Of a stretch of DNA of 64,000 bases, positions 38,374 to 46,862 are shown one piece after another. The notes below the pieces were generated by a model. It worked only from the letters and a program-made list of their open reading frames with translations. It was not told the DNA's origin and ran no database searches. The position numbers and the translations under genes are program-made. This DNA is from JAOUEA01 sp963810945 (GTDB lineage: Bacteria > Actinomycetota > UBA4738 > HRBIN12): positions 1 to 64,000 of the forward strand of contig CAWEPI010000008.1 in the NCBI GenBank assembly GCA_963810945.1. The letters are read 5' to 3'. Each line of letters opens with the position of its first letter. Within the stretch, counting starts at the first letter, position 1.

Positions 38374-38440
38374 CAGCAGTCCTCCTCGGTGACGGGTTCG
38401 ACGGTACGACCGCCGGAGGCCGCAGGACACCTCGCGACCA

Positions 38441-39880
38441 TCACGGTCCGAACCACCTCGTCAGGGCGTCGCGCAAGCCGGCGTCTCTGCCCTCGCCAAC
38501 CCAGGCGACGTGTCCGTCAGGTCGGACCAGCACGGCCGACGGGGCGCTGACCTCGCCCAGCACGGGAAGCTCCCACGGGCCTGCGTACGACGCATCGACC
38601 AACCGAACCCGCTCGGCCCACGCCGCGATGTCCAAGGCGCCGGCATCACCGAGGTTGAGCAACACCGGCTCGGCGTCGTGCAACAACTCGAAGACGCGCA
38701 CGGGCCCGTTCGCGGTCGCGAGGTCCAGGTCCGGCATGCGCCGTCCGAGCATCGGATGGCCCTCGCCAAGGTCGTAGTGAACATCGAGGCCGGAGATCAT
38801 CCCGGCGATGTGCTTCCGCGGCTCCTCCATCGTCAGCAGCTCGGCCAGGAGGTCGCGCAGTGCACCCGTCCGCTCGTCGGTGGCGCCCAATGCACGTTGC
38901 GCCATCGTGTTCTGCAGCACACGCGCACCCACGGGGTGTCGTTCGGCTTGATAGGTGTCGAGCAGGCTCACGGGTGATGTTCCCTCGACCACCTGGGCCA
39001 GCTTCCACCCCAGATTCACCGAATCCTGCACGCCGATGTTCAGGCCCTGCCCGCCCATCGGAGGGTGCACGTGTGCGGCGTCTCCCGCGACCAGCACGCG
39101 CCCGCTGCGATAGGCCACCGCCTGACGTGTCATGTCGGTGAAGCGAGAGATGAAGCGCGGGCTGTGCACCCCGTGGTCCGTCCCGTCGACGCGGATGAGT
39201 GCGGCGCGGAGATCCTCCAGGGTGGGCTCATCGGTTCGATCCACGTCCGGTTCGATCAGGGTGACGCCCACGCGCCCCCCTTCCGCCGGGCCGATGCCAC
39301 CACCGCCACGCAAACCGAACTCCGGCTGCTCCGCCATCTCGACCTCGGCATGGATCCAGCACGTCGTCGGATCCCAGCCCGCGAACTCGATGCCGGCCGC
39401 CTTGCGCACGACGCTGCGGCCCCCGTCGCAACCGACCAGATACTGCGCCCGCAGTGATGTGCCGTCGGAGAGCGCGACGTCGACGCCGCCGTCGTCCTGC
39501 GCGAAACCCGTCACCTCGCGCTCGCGCAAGATGGGAACGCCCAGCTCATCGAGCCAGCCGGACATGATGCGCTCGAAATGGCTCTGCAAGAGGGCCATCC
39601 CGTAGTTGTGGCGGGTGGGGAAATCGCTGATGTCCATCGGCACTCCGGCGAACGCCTGCACCTGGACCGCCTTCCCCTCGGCGAGGAAGCGGTCGACGAC
39701 GCCACGCTGATCGAGCACCTCGATGGTGCGGGAGTGCAGACCTCTGGAGCGCGAGCTTTCGAGCTCGAAGCTGGGGCGTCGCTCGACGATGAGGACGTCG
39801 GTCCCCGCCAACGTCAGCTCCGCAGCCAGCATCATCCCCGTCGGACCGCCGCCGGCGATCACGACCGCATGCTCAGACAT
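38441..39880 (-). CDS. FAD-dependent aromatic monooxygenase, rifampin-monooxygenase-like
   Basis: 479 residues. FAD-binding GxGxxG variant AVVIAGGGPTGMMLAAELTL, the DG motif LVGCDGGRSVVRKAAGIEFA and the GD motif VLVAGDAAHVHPPMGGQGLN are intact, as in class A flavin hydroxylases (PHBH/MhpA group). Length and the C-terminal thioredoxin-like part (LVRPDGHVAWVGEG) match the Rox rifampicin monooxygenases and related tetracycline/aklavinone hydroxylases. Rox enzymes open the rifamycin ring; the true substrate here is not known. The start overlaps nothing; the upstream 70 bases contain a RibD-like fragment. Co-directional with the RibD-like gene downstream. Confidence 0.88.
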   Translation of the reverse strand: MSEHAVVIAGGGPTGMMLAAELTLAGTDVLIVERRPSFELESSRSRGLHSRTIEVLDQRGVVDRFLAEGKAVQVQAFAGVPMDISDFPTRHNYGMALLQSHFERIMSGWLDELGVPILREREVTGFAQDDGGVDVALSDGTSLRAQYLVGCDGGRSVVRKAAGIEFAGWDPTTCWIHAEVEMAEQPEFGLRGGGGIGPAEGGRVGVTLIEPDVDRTDEPTLEDLRAALIRVDGTDHGVHSPRFISRFTDMTRQAVAYRSGRVLVAGDAAHVHPPMGGQGLNIGVQDSVNLGWKLAQVVEGTSPVSLLDTYQAERHPVGARVLQNTMAQRALGATDERTGALRDLLAELLTMEEPRKHIAGMISGLDVHYDLGEGHPMLGRRMPDLDLATANGPVRVFELLHDAEPVLLNLGDAGALDIAAWAERVRLVDASYAGPWELPVLGEVSAPSAVLVRPDGHVAWVGEGRDAGLRDALTRWFGP

Positions 39881-39887
39881 ACGCCAC

Positions 39888-39937
39888 GTGCAGCATCGTC
39901 TCGTACAGCCGTCGTCCCCGATAGGTGGGCGCCGACC
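39888..39937 (-). pseudogene. Fragment of a RibD/DHFR-fold gene
   Basis: About 48 bases match positions 38203-38247 of the nearby RibD-like gene. The first 28 (beginning CAGCATCGTCTCGTACAGCC on the plus strand) are identical; the rest are similar, with a one-base shift. On the minus strand this encodes GRRLYETML, the same motif as in the intact gene. It sits 7 bases before the monooxygenase start. It looks like a recombination scar: the remnant of a second RibD-like copy or of a duplicated end. Confidence 0.65.
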
Positions 39938-39950
39938 TCTCGCGCTCGAG

Positions 39951-40085
39951 CTACTTGGTGCCGGTGCTCCAGTTCGACGAGCTCCCGCTGCTGCCCTTGG
40001 CCTTCTTCGCGGCGCGCTTCTCCTTCAACGTCTTGCTGGCGGCCGTCTTGGAGCCCTTGCCCCCGCCCTTGTCCTTGCTGGCCAT
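39951..40085 (-). CDS. Small Lys/Ser-rich protein
   Basis: 44 residues: MASKDKGGGKGSKTAASKTL, KEKRAAKKAKGSSGSSSNWS, TGTK. The ATG at 40085 follows GGAGGG with a 6-base gap, better than the in-frame ATG at 40091. Very basic and probably disordered; may bind nucleic acid. I do not know a named family, although short Lys-rich proteins with the same look occur in many actinobacteria. The good ribosome site supports expression. Confidence 0.6.
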   Translation of the reverse strand: MASKDKGGGKGSKTAASKTLKEKRAAKKAKGSSGSSSNWSTGTK

Positions 40086-40262
40086 GGTCATCCCTCCGTC
40101 GCGCGCGATGTCCGTCCACCATACGCCGTCGGCGGCGCCCCGGCGGAAGGGCCCCCGGCGCCGGGGCCTTCGACCCGACCCCGCCGACGCGCCCGTGACT
40201 AGCCTCGAGGTGGCGGGCACGTCCGCCCGGGGCGTCTCCGCCCATGAGGAGGAGGATGTCCG

Positions 40263-40961
40263 ATGCTCGAACCGAAGATCGCCATGGATGGGATCGACGC
40301 GCTCGCCTGGCTCGCTCTGATCGCCGTCGCCGGATTCCTCGTGTCCTGGGTGCTCACGGACCTGTTCCACGTGGGCCGTGCCCTCTACGTGGGGGTGCTC
40401 GCCGTCGTCGCGGCGGGGCTGACGGCCGGATACCTGACGTGGAGCGACCAGGGTGCCTCGTTCTGGACGCACGACTGGGCCTGGGGGCTGCTCGGCGCGC
40501 TGGTGACGGGCGCGATCTTGGCCCGTGGGGTGAGCCGCATGCCGATGCCGGCGCACGAGCATCACCACGTCGTGGCCGGTGAAGGCGCCTGGGAGGGATT
40601 CGTGTACGGGGCGGCGGAGGGGCTCTTGCTGTCCGTGCTGCCCGTGGTCGTCGTCTGGCAGGGGTTCGCGGGGTCGAGAGGGACCGACGGCTGGCGCGGC
40701 GTCGCGGCCGGCGTCCTGGCGCTCGCCGCGAGCGCGCTCGTGATCGTCGTGCACCACCTTGGCTACCGCGAGTTCCGGAACCGGAGGATCGTCCAGGCCC
40801 TGGGCGCCTGCCTCGTCCTCAGCGTGGGATACCTGCTGACGGGCAGCCCGATCGCGGCGATCGGCGGTCACATCGTGCTGCACCTCGCGATGTTGCGCAG
40901 GGGGCTCGAGCTCCCGCCCCACCACGAGGTCGCCCGCACCACAAACGCACCCGTGATGTAA
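40263..40961 (+). CDS. Polytopic membrane protein of unknown function
   Basis: 232 residues with about seven hydrophobic segments (AWLALIAVAGFLVSWVLTDL, YVGVLAVVAAGLTAGYL, WAWGLLGALVTGAILARGV, GLLLSVLPVVVVWQGFAG, GVAAGVLALAASALVIVVHH, LVLSVGYLLTGSPIAAIGGH). Histidine-rich spots (HEHHHVVAGEG, HLPGYR-like VHHLGYREF, HIVLHL) could bind metal or haem. I do not recognise the family. The start follows GAGGAGGATGTCCG. It is convergent with the small envelope genes at 41.0 kb. Confidence 0.7.
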   Translation: MLEPKIAMDGIDALAWLALIAVAGFLVSWVLTDLFHVGRALYVGVLAVVAAGLTAGYLTWSDQGASFWTHDWAWGLLGALVTGAILARGVSRMPMPAHEHHHVVAGEGAWEGFVYGAAEGLLLSVLPVVVVWQGFAGSRGTDGWRGVAAGVLALAASALVIVVHHLGYREFRNRRIVQALGACLVLSVGYLLTGSPIAAIGGHIVLHLAMLRRGLELPPHHEVARTTNAPVM

Positions 40962-41008
40962 GGACTGCCCGGCCGAGCGCTCGCAGATCTCTGGAGCAAC
41001 TCGACGCG

Positions 41009-41233
41009 TCAGCGGCTGAGCCCTCGGACGATCGGGCCCGCCAGGCGGTAGACGGCCCACGCCAACACGGCGATGCCGATGGCGGCCTCGACCTGCTCCT
41101 GCGTGAACCTCGTGTGGTTCGCGATCGGCCTGGCGACGGCTCGCCCCACGGGGCGTCTCCACCCGGTGAGCGCGGATGTTCCGACGGCGATGGCGGTGGA
41201 TTCGGCTTCCATACGCGCGGTGTTCCCCTTCAC
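41009..41233 (-). CDS. Small predicted membrane protein
   Basis: 74 residues: MKGNTARMEAESTAIAVGTS, then a basic stretch (GWRRPVGRAVARPIANHTRF) and one helix (AIGIAVLAWAVYRLAGPIV). No known family recognised. Last gene of the 45.5-41.0 kb minus-strand operon, 3 bases after the preceding gene, which supports that it is translated. Confidence 0.55.
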   Translation of the reverse strand: MKGNTARMEAESTAIAVGTSALTGWRRPVGRAVARPIANHTRFTQEQVEAAIGIAVLAWAVYRLAGPIVRGLSR

Positions 41234-41236
41234 GCG

Positions 41237-41542
41237 TCACCGCAAACGCGCGTCGGCGACCTTCGCGCTGTCCGGCCCCTCCACGAGGGTGCGGGCGGTC
41301 TCGGCCACCAGCGTGGTGGCGTTGGCGGCCCGGTCGGTCTTGACGAGCGCCACCTCGACGGCCTCGTCGGCCTTCGTCTTGATGTCTGCGGCGGTCGAAC
41401 GGCCGGACCGCAGCCAACGCCTCCACCGCTCGAGGGGGCGCTCTTCGCGACCCGCCGCGATGACGGCGAGGCCGACGGCGACCGCGCCGAAGGTGAAGAT
41501 CGCGACGCCTCGCCTCATCCGCCTGTCATCACTGCGATCCAC
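41237..41542 (-). CDS. Small predicted membrane-anchored protein
   Basis: 101 residues: one N-terminal helix (GVAIFTFGAVAVGLAVIAAG), then a charged, alpha-helical tail (WRRWLRSGRSTAADIKTKAD, EAVEVALVKTDRAANATTLV). No recognised domain. It lies 13 bases downstream of the phospholipase-D-like gene and 3 bases before the next small gene in the same operon, hence probably an accessory envelope protein. Confidence 0.55.
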   Translation of the reverse strand: MDRSDDRRMRRGVAIFTFGAVAVGLAVIAAGREERPLERWRRWLRSGRSTAADIKTKADEAVEVALVKTDRAANATTLVAETARTLVEGPDSAKVADARLR

Positions 41543-41555
41543 GCTGCATCGCTCC

Positions 41556-42752
41556 TCACATGTGTCGGCGAAGGGGGGTCACGAGCTTCTCGAGCGCGCG
41601 CTGTCCGGTCGATCTGTCATCCCAGCGCTCGGGATCGATCCGCACGCTGCGCTCGAGATCCTCGTCGAACTGGTCGTCGAGGAGCCTCACCAACCCCGGA
41701 TCGATCGCCACGAGGTTGACCTCCTCGTCGCGCTCCGTGGAACGGGCGTTGAGGTTGGCGGAGCCGACGTTGGCGACCGTGCCGTCTACCGTCATCACCT
41801 TGGCGTGCAGCATCGACGGCTGGAAGTTCCACAGCTCGACCCCGTGATCCATCAGTTCCGCGTACGACGCCTCGCCGCCCAGCTGGACGAACCGCTTGTC
41901 CGCGTGCGGACCGGGCAGGAGGATCTGCACCTCGACCCCGCGGTCCGCCGCGTCGCAGAGGCGCTGGGCGATCTCCGCGTCGGGCACGAAGTAGGCGGTG
42001 GCGATCCGGATCCGCCGTTCCGCCAGCTGCATCAACGTGAGGAACAGCGTCGAGACGTCCGCCCATCCGGTCTCCGACGCACCGCGCACGCACTGCACGA
42101 TCGTCGGCCCGGGCTTGGGTTGGGCGGGGAAGCGGTCCACCTCGGCGTCGAACAAGACGTCGTCCGTCTCGGCCCAGTTGTCGAGGAACGCCGCGCGCAG
42201 ACCGTCGACGGCCGGCCCGGTGACCCGGAAATGGGTGTCGCGCCACTCCGTCTCGTCGCGCGCGTCGCCCCTCCATTCGTCGGCGATGCCGACGCCGCCG
42301 GTGAACCCGATCGCCTCATCCACGATCATCACCTTGCGATGCGTCCGGTGGTCCGCCTTGCTCGGTTCGAAGCGGTGCAAGGGGCGGAACCAACGCACCA
42401 GGACGCCGGCGTCCTCCATCATGTCGACGAGCTCGCGATCGATCGGGTGAGCACCCCACGCATCCAGGAGGACGCGCACCCGCACACCAGCCTCGGCACG
42501 CGCCGAGAGCTTCTCGGCGAACGTGGAGCCCACCTCCCCCCGCCAGTAGACGAACGTGAGGAGGTCGATCGTGTGCTCGGCGCCCTGGATGGCCTCGAGC
42601 ATGGCCGGGAAGATCTCGTCTCCGTTCCGCAAGACGTCCAGCTGGTTGCCCTCGGTGGCGGGGACCCCGATCACGCCCTCGAGGATCCTGCGGATCCGCT
42701 CGTTCCGTTCCTCGGGCGCACGATCGATGCGAGCTGGGGTCGTCAACGTCAT
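41556..42752 (-). CDS. Phospholipase D-type cardiolipin synthase-like protein
   Basis: 398 residues from the ATG at 42752 (MTLTTPARIDRAPEERNERI). Two HKD motifs: HRTHRKVMIVDEAIGFTGG with GVGIADEWRG, and SMLHAKVMTVDGTVANVGSA with NLNARSTERDEEVNLV. This is the PLD superfamily layout of bacterial cardiolipin synthases, which join phosphatidylglycerol (or phosphatidylethanolamine) molecules; no N-terminal membrane helices are seen, which fits ClsB/YbhO-like soluble forms. Its start overlaps the stop of the YihY-like gene by four bases, so it is translationally coupled. Confidence 0.88.
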   Translation of the reverse strand: MTLTTPARIDRAPEERNERIRRILEGVIGVPATEGNQLDVLRNGDEIFPAMLEAIQGAEHTIDLLTFVYWRGEVGSTFAEKLSARAEAGVRVRVLLDAWGAHPIDRELVDMMEDAGVLVRWFRPLHRFEPSKADHRTHRKVMIVDEAIGFTGGVGIADEWRGDARDETEWRDTHFRVTGPAVDGLRAAFLDNWAETDDVLFDAEVDRFPAQPKPGPTIVQCVRGASETGWADVSTLFLTLMQLAERRIRIATAYFVPDAEIAQRLCDAADRGVEVQILLPGPHADKRFVQLGGEASYAELMDHGVELWNFQPSMLHAKVMTVDGTVANVGSANLNARSTERDEEVNLVAIDPGLVRLLDDQFDEDLERSVRIDPERWDDRSTGQRALEKLVTPLRRHM

Positions 42753-43723
42753 CGCCCGACCACCGCCGCACCGGCGACGTCCGTGCGGTGCGGCTCGGAC
42801 ATCGCCACCTTCTGGGCATCCTGCGGCGCCGGCACCCCCGCACGGACGGCTTCCAACTGGGCGGAGACGGCCACACCGAAGAACACGGCCATCGCCGAGG
42901 CGTAGGACCACAGGAGGAGCGCCACGATGCCGGCCAGCGGCCCGTACGTCTGTCCGAACGTGGTGCTCACGCGGAAGAACACGTCCAGCCCAAGCGTCAC
43001 GAGGGCCCACAACGCCATCGCGAGGAAGGCCCCGAAGGCGAGCCACGACCACCCGGGCTGATGACGACGCGGCGCGCGCGCGAAGATCAGCGCGATCGAC
43101 GCCATGATGAACACGAGGCCGACCGGCCAGCGCGCCACGTTCCACACGGTCGCCCACGCATCGTTGTTGAACGCGGCGCCCACGGCGCGGCCGAGGGCGA
43201 TGCAGGTGAAGCCGATGCCCGCCAGCAGCCCCGCCGAACACAGGAGCACGAACGCGTTCCCGTACTTGCGCATAGACGACCGATCCTTCTCCACGCCGTA
43301 GACGCGGTTCATCCCTCGCTCGAACTGCCCCAGTAACGTCGTACCCGTCACCACGGCCGCCGCCAGTCCCAGCCAGAGCGCCACGTAGCGTGAGTTCGTC
43401 CCGGCGCGATGCGCTTGCGCGACCGCCTCGGTCAGCACGGAGCCGGCCGGTCCGGGCGCCGTCGTCTGCAGCGCGCGCACGATGCCGTCGCTGAGGCCGC
43501 CGGAGTTGAGCACGCTCGCCAGACCGACCAGCGCGACCACGCCCTCGATGAACAGCAGCGCCAACAGGAACGCGACCGAACGGGCATGGCTGAACCCGTC
43601 GGCCCACCGGAGCCGCTTGAAGGCATCGCGGATCAGCTGCATCCGGCCGACACCCTTGATCGTCTGTCGTGCGTCGTCACCGGTGAGATGCCAGGTCTCC
43701 GGGATCGCGCTCGCCGTGCTCAT
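42749..43723 (-). CDS. YihY/RNase-BN-like inner membrane protein
   Basis: 324 residues from the ATG at 43723 (MSTASAIPETWHLTGDDARQ). Six helices, among them VAFLLALLFIEGVVALVGLA, YVALWLGLAAAVVTGTTLLG, LLCSAGLLAGIGFTCIALGR and FGAFLAMALWALVTLGLDVF; QFERGMNRVYGVEKDRS and GPLAGIVALLLWSYASAMAV are typical of the YihY/virulence factor BrkB family. The role of the family is unsettled; it is no longer regarded as an RNase. Start and stop overlap the flanking operon genes by four bases each. Confidence 0.85.
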   Translation of the reverse strand: MSTASAIPETWHLTGDDARQTIKGVGRMQLIRDAFKRLRWADGFSHARSVAFLLALLFIEGVVALVGLASVLNSGGLSDGIVRALQTTAPGPAGSVLTEAVAQAHRAGTNSRYVALWLGLAAAVVTGTTLLGQFERGMNRVYGVEKDRSSMRKYGNAFVLLCSAGLLAGIGFTCIALGRAVGAAFNNDAWATVWNVARWPVGLVFIMASIALIFARAPRRHQPGWSWLAFGAFLAMALWALVTLGLDVFFRVSTTFGQTYGPLAGIVALLLWSYASAMAVFFGVAVSAQLEAVRAGVPAPQDAQKVAMSEPHRTDVAGAAVVGR

Positions 43724-44607
43724 GCTCGTCCCCCCTCCGGAACGCAGACGCTGATGGCGTCCGGTTCCACGTCGATGTCCAGCTTCTTCGTCTTCTTGCG
43801 ATCGCCCCCGTCGAGCTCGTACGGCTCCTTGCGATCGAGCCGCACCTCGATGGAGCGCGCGGTCGCGGTCTGCACGAACGGCGACCCGGCCACGTCGCCG
43901 ACCGCGGCGCGTCCCAGCGTGCGGGCCCACTGCCACAGTCCGTCCGCAGTGACGACGCCCACGTCCAACCTGCCGTCGTCGGGGCGCGCGTCCTCGAACG
44001 CGGCGACCCCGCCGAGGACCTTCCCGACGTTGCCCACCAGGACGCAGGTGGCCTCGCCCTTGAACCAACGGTGCCCGTCCAGACGGATCTTGGCCCCGAA
44101 GGGCTCACGGCGGATGTTCTTGGCGCCCGTCCACACGTAGGCGACGCGGCCGACGGCGTCCTTGAGCCCCGAGTCCGCCTCGCGGATCATGAGCGCATCC
44201 AGCCCCGTCCCCGCCATCACGGCGAAGCGCTCGCCGTTGACGGCGCCGACGTCCATCGTGCGCCGGGGCCCGTGCAGCCCGATCCGGACGGCGGCCACGA
44301 GGTCGCGTGGGATGCCGAGGTTCGTCGCCAGCAGGTTCGCGGTCCCCGCCGGCAGGATCGCCAACGTCGCCGGCGACCCGGCCAGCACGTCGATGCATCG
44401 CTGGACCGTGCCGTCGCCACCCCACACGAAGATGAGGTCTGCGCCCTGCTCGAGCATCTGCTCCACGGCCTCGGGCGCGAAGCGACTCTTGGGCACCTCC
44501 GCCCACAGCGGGTCGCTCGCGCCTTCGGCCGCCAGGACCCGTCGCAGCTCACCGAGGCCGCCGCCGAGGGTCTTCGAGGAGTGGGCGACCACCGCGACCG
44601 TGGTCAC
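43720..44607 (-). CDS. Diacylglycerol kinase-family lipid kinase
   Basis: 295 residues from a GTG at 44607 (VTTVAVVAHSSKTLGGGLGE) whose GTGA overlaps the stop of the upstream PAP2 gene. DAGK catalytic domain: DLIFVWGGDGTVQRCIDVLA (GGDGT), LAILPAGTANLLATNLGIPR (GTxN) and PDDGRLDVGVVTADG. DgkB/YegS-like enzymes phosphorylate diacylglycerol (or related lipids) with ATP. In an operon with a PAP2 phosphatase and a cardiolipin-synthase-like enzyme, it would recycle lipid headgroups. Stop overlaps the YihY-like start by four bases. Confidence 0.9.
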   Translation of the reverse strand: MTTVAVVAHSSKTLGGGLGELRRVLAAEGASDPLWAEVPKSRFAPEAVEQMLEQGADLIFVWGGDGTVQRCIDVLAGSPATLAILPAGTANLLATNLGIPRDLVAAVRIGLHGPRRTMDVGAVNGERFAVMAGTGLDALMIREADSGLKDAVGRVAYVWTGAKNIRREPFGAKIRLDGHRWFKGEATCVLVGNVGKVLGGVAAFEDARPDDGRLDVGVVTADGLWQWARTLGRAAVGDVAGSPFVQTATARSIEVRLDRKEPYELDGGDRKKTKKLDIDVEPDAISVCVPEGGRA

Positions 44608-45458
44608 GACGACACCTCCATGCGCTCCCGAGCCTCGGGTTCCCGCTCGGTTGCGGCGTCCCTGAGCCTCGCGACGCCCGACGCCGAGCGCACGGCCAGG
44701 AGGGCGATGAGGATGGCGCCGATCCCCAGCACGACGCTCGCCAGGACGTCGGTGGGGTGATGCATCCCCCGGTAGAGCCGGCAGAGGCCCACGAACACCG
44801 GGATCGCGATCGCGAGGATCCAGACGACCGCACGCGCGACGGCGTTCCGGATATGGGCGCAGAGCACGATCGCGAGCGACAGCCAGAGCGCGATGGCCGC
44901 GGCCGTGTGACCCGACGGATAGCTCGACGTCGGCGGCGACGCGTCCAAGCGCGGGACGGTGGGTCGCGGACGATCCACCAGGAAGGTCGCCATCAGGAAC
45001 ACGGTCACCTCGAGCCCGAGCGCGATCAGGATCAGGCCCGCCTCGCGCCACAGCCGGCGGAGGGCCAGCACCACGACGCTCAGCGCGGCCACCGCGACCA
45101 CGACGCCGGTCGACCCGATCGTCGAGCCGTAGGACGTGATCGTGTTCAGGGAGGTGGTGCGCCGCGCGACGAACCACACATCCACCCGTTCATCCCAGCG
45201 GCCGAACGCCCCGTGCAGCAGGACATGGGTCAACAGCAGCCCCAGTCCCACGATCAACGCCCCCATGAGCACGTAGCCCATGACGGCGATGACCACGGCG
45301 ACGCTGACGGGATGACGATCCCGCTCCCTCTGGGCGATGCGATCGCTCAGACCGCCGGGCGAAGGGTCGAGGGCATCACCTCCGCCACGCGGCCGGATCG
45401 CCGCGCCCCGCGTGATCGTCCCGATCGATGTCTCGTCCGTGCTCGTTGTTCTGCTCAT
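44604..45458 (-). CDS. PAP2-family membrane phosphatase
   Basis: 284 residues from the ATG at 45458 (MSRTTSTDETSIGTITRGAA). After a hydrophilic head come six helices and the three-part phosphatase signature: FLVDRPRPTVPRLD, SSYPSGHTAAAIALW and CRLYRGMHHPTDVLAS. Such enzymes remove phosphate from phosphatidate, phosphatidylglycerophosphate or undecaprenyl diphosphate outside the membrane. It is the promoter-proximal gene of the six-gene minus operon and is divergent from a second PAP2 gene (90-base gap). Confidence 0.9.
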   Translation of the reverse strand: MSRTTSTDETSIGTITRGAAIRPRGGGDALDPSPGGLSDRIAQRERDRHPVSVAVVIAVMGYVLMGALIVGLGLLLTHVLLHGAFGRWDERVDVWFVARRTTSLNTITSYGSTIGSTGVVVAVAALSVVVLALRRLWREAGLILIALGLEVTVFLMATFLVDRPRPTVPRLDASPPTSSYPSGHTAAAIALWLSLAIVLCAHIRNAVARAVVWILAIAIPVFVGLCRLYRGMHHPTDVLASVVLGIGAILIALLAVRSASGVARLRDAATEREPEARERMEVSS

Positions 45459-45548
45459 GGTCGAAGGCGTTTCCCACCGGCGCCGCCGGGTAAACGCTCC
45501 GTTCAGCGGAAGACCACGGGATAGGCGGACATAGGTCGGAGGGTGTCG

Positions 45549-46433
45549 ATGGTGATCGTCGTGTTGGTAGGGGTGAGCGCCCTCGCCGGTCTCCTCCTCG
45601 CACTCGCGATCCGTCGCTGGCCCACCGCGGATCCCGCGGCGAGCGCGAGTCGCTCCGTGAGCCAGGAGCTGAGCACCCACCGGCGCCTCAGGTCCTTCGT
45701 GCGCGATCGGCTGGATCCGACCCGCGCCACCGGGTTCGCGCTCACCCTCGCCTGCGCGTGCATCATCGTGGGAGGGATCGCGCTCGGCGTCCTCGCGTTC
45801 ATCGTCCGCAGGAACGCCGGCACCACCGATGTGGACACGAGCGTCGCCAGCTGGGCTGCCGCCCACTCCGGCGCCACCAGCACGACGGTGCTCCGCGCGG
45901 TGACGCAGCTGGGCGCCACGCCCACGGTGATCGCGTTGAGCTTGGCCGTCGGCGCCGTGGAGTACCGGCGGATCAAGAGCCGCTCGTTGTGGCTGTTCCT
46001 GGTCCTCGTCGTGGGGGGCCAGCTCCTCATCGTGAACCTCATCAAGCTCGGCGTGGCGCGCGCTCGTCCCACGATCGATCCGTTGGCGGCCTTCTCCGGC
46101 AGCTCGTTCCCGAGCGGACATACGGCGTCGGCGGCCGCGTGTTACGCGGCGCTCGCCCTGGTGTTGTCGCGAGGTCGGTCACCGCGCGCCCGCGCGGCGC
46201 TGGCCGGGGGTGCGGGCGCGATCGCCGTCGCCGTGGGGTGCTCACGGATGCTGTTGGGCGTCCACTGGTTCACGGACGTCGTCGCGGGCCTCGCCGTCGG
46301 ATGGGCATGGTTCCTCGTGTGCGCGATCGCCACCGGGGGTCGGCTGCTTCGGTTCGGCGCGCCCACGGCGGCGGTCGTCGAGGAGCCAGCGGTCGCGCAC
46401 GCCAAGACCGCGTCACGGATCGGTGAGGGGTGA
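45549..46433 (+). CDS. Second PAP2-family membrane phosphatase
   Basis: 294 residues. I choose the ATG at 45549 (MVIVVLVGVSALAGLLLALA), which lies 7 bases after GGAGG; a GTG at 45543 would be too close. Phosphatase signature: IKLGVARARPTIDPLAAFSG, SSFPSGHTASAAACYA and CSRMLLGVHWFTDVVAGLAV. An extra N-terminal helix precedes the core compared with the divergent PAP2. The stop overlaps the next start by four bases (GTGA). Paralogue of the divergent gene, with low similarity outside the motifs. Confidence 0.9.
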   Translation: MVIVVLVGVSALAGLLLALAIRRWPTADPAASASRSVSQELSTHRRLRSFVRDRLDPTRATGFALTLACACIIVGGIALGVLAFIVRRNAGTTDVDTSVASWAAAHSGATSTTVLRAVTQLGATPTVIALSLAVGAVEYRRIKSRSLWLFLVLVVGGQLLIVNLIKLGVARARPTIDPLAAFSGSSFPSGHTASAAACYAALALVLSRGRSPRARAALAGGAGAIAVAVGCSRMLLGVHWFTDVVAGLAVGWAWFLVCAIATGGRLLRFGAPTAAVVEEPAVAHAKTASRIGEG

Positions 46434-46753
46434 ACGGGGGGATGCTGAAGTCGGTTTGGGGATCGATCCAGGGCGACCCCGTGTTCATGCGTCGGGTGAA
46501 CGGCTGGCTCGCTATCTTCTGGGTCGTGATGATCCCGGTCTCGATCGCCACCGGATGGATCAACAAGGTGACCTACGTGGCCGCGCTCTCGCTATGGACG
46601 CTCGTGTCGGGCCACTGGTCCGGGTGGCAGGCGGCGCGGGTCGAGGTCAAGCAGGCGGAAGAGCAGAGGAAGCGCGAAGGGACCGACCACGCGGGTGAGG
46701 TCGTGGAGCGCATCGTCGAGGAGACAGACCTCTCTCGCTTGCCAGGGAACTGA
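46430..46753 (+). CDS. Small membrane protein with charged tail
   Basis: 107 residues if started at the GTG at 46430, which overlaps the PAP2 stop; an ATG at 46442 (MLKSVWGSIQGDPVFMRRVN) behind GGGGGG is an alternative. Two helices (WLAIFWVVMIPVSIATGWI, VTYVAALSLWTLVSGHWSGW) and a charged, helical C-terminus (VEVKQAEEQRKREGTDHAGE). No family recognised. The overlap with the PAP2 gene argues for a functional pair. Confidence 0.7.
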   Translation: MNGGMLKSVWGSIQGDPVFMRRVNGWLAIFWVVMIPVSIATGWINKVTYVAALSLWTLVSGHWSGWQAARVEVKQAEEQRKREGTDHAGEVVERIVEETDLSRLPGN

Positions 46754-46862
46754 TCTGCGACGCGGGGGCCGCCCGCTCGCGACCGGCCGTAGACCTGCCT
46801 TCCCCCTTCCCACGCGCACGCGCGGCATGGCATGGTTACGCCACACGACCGCGGGAGGGGCG

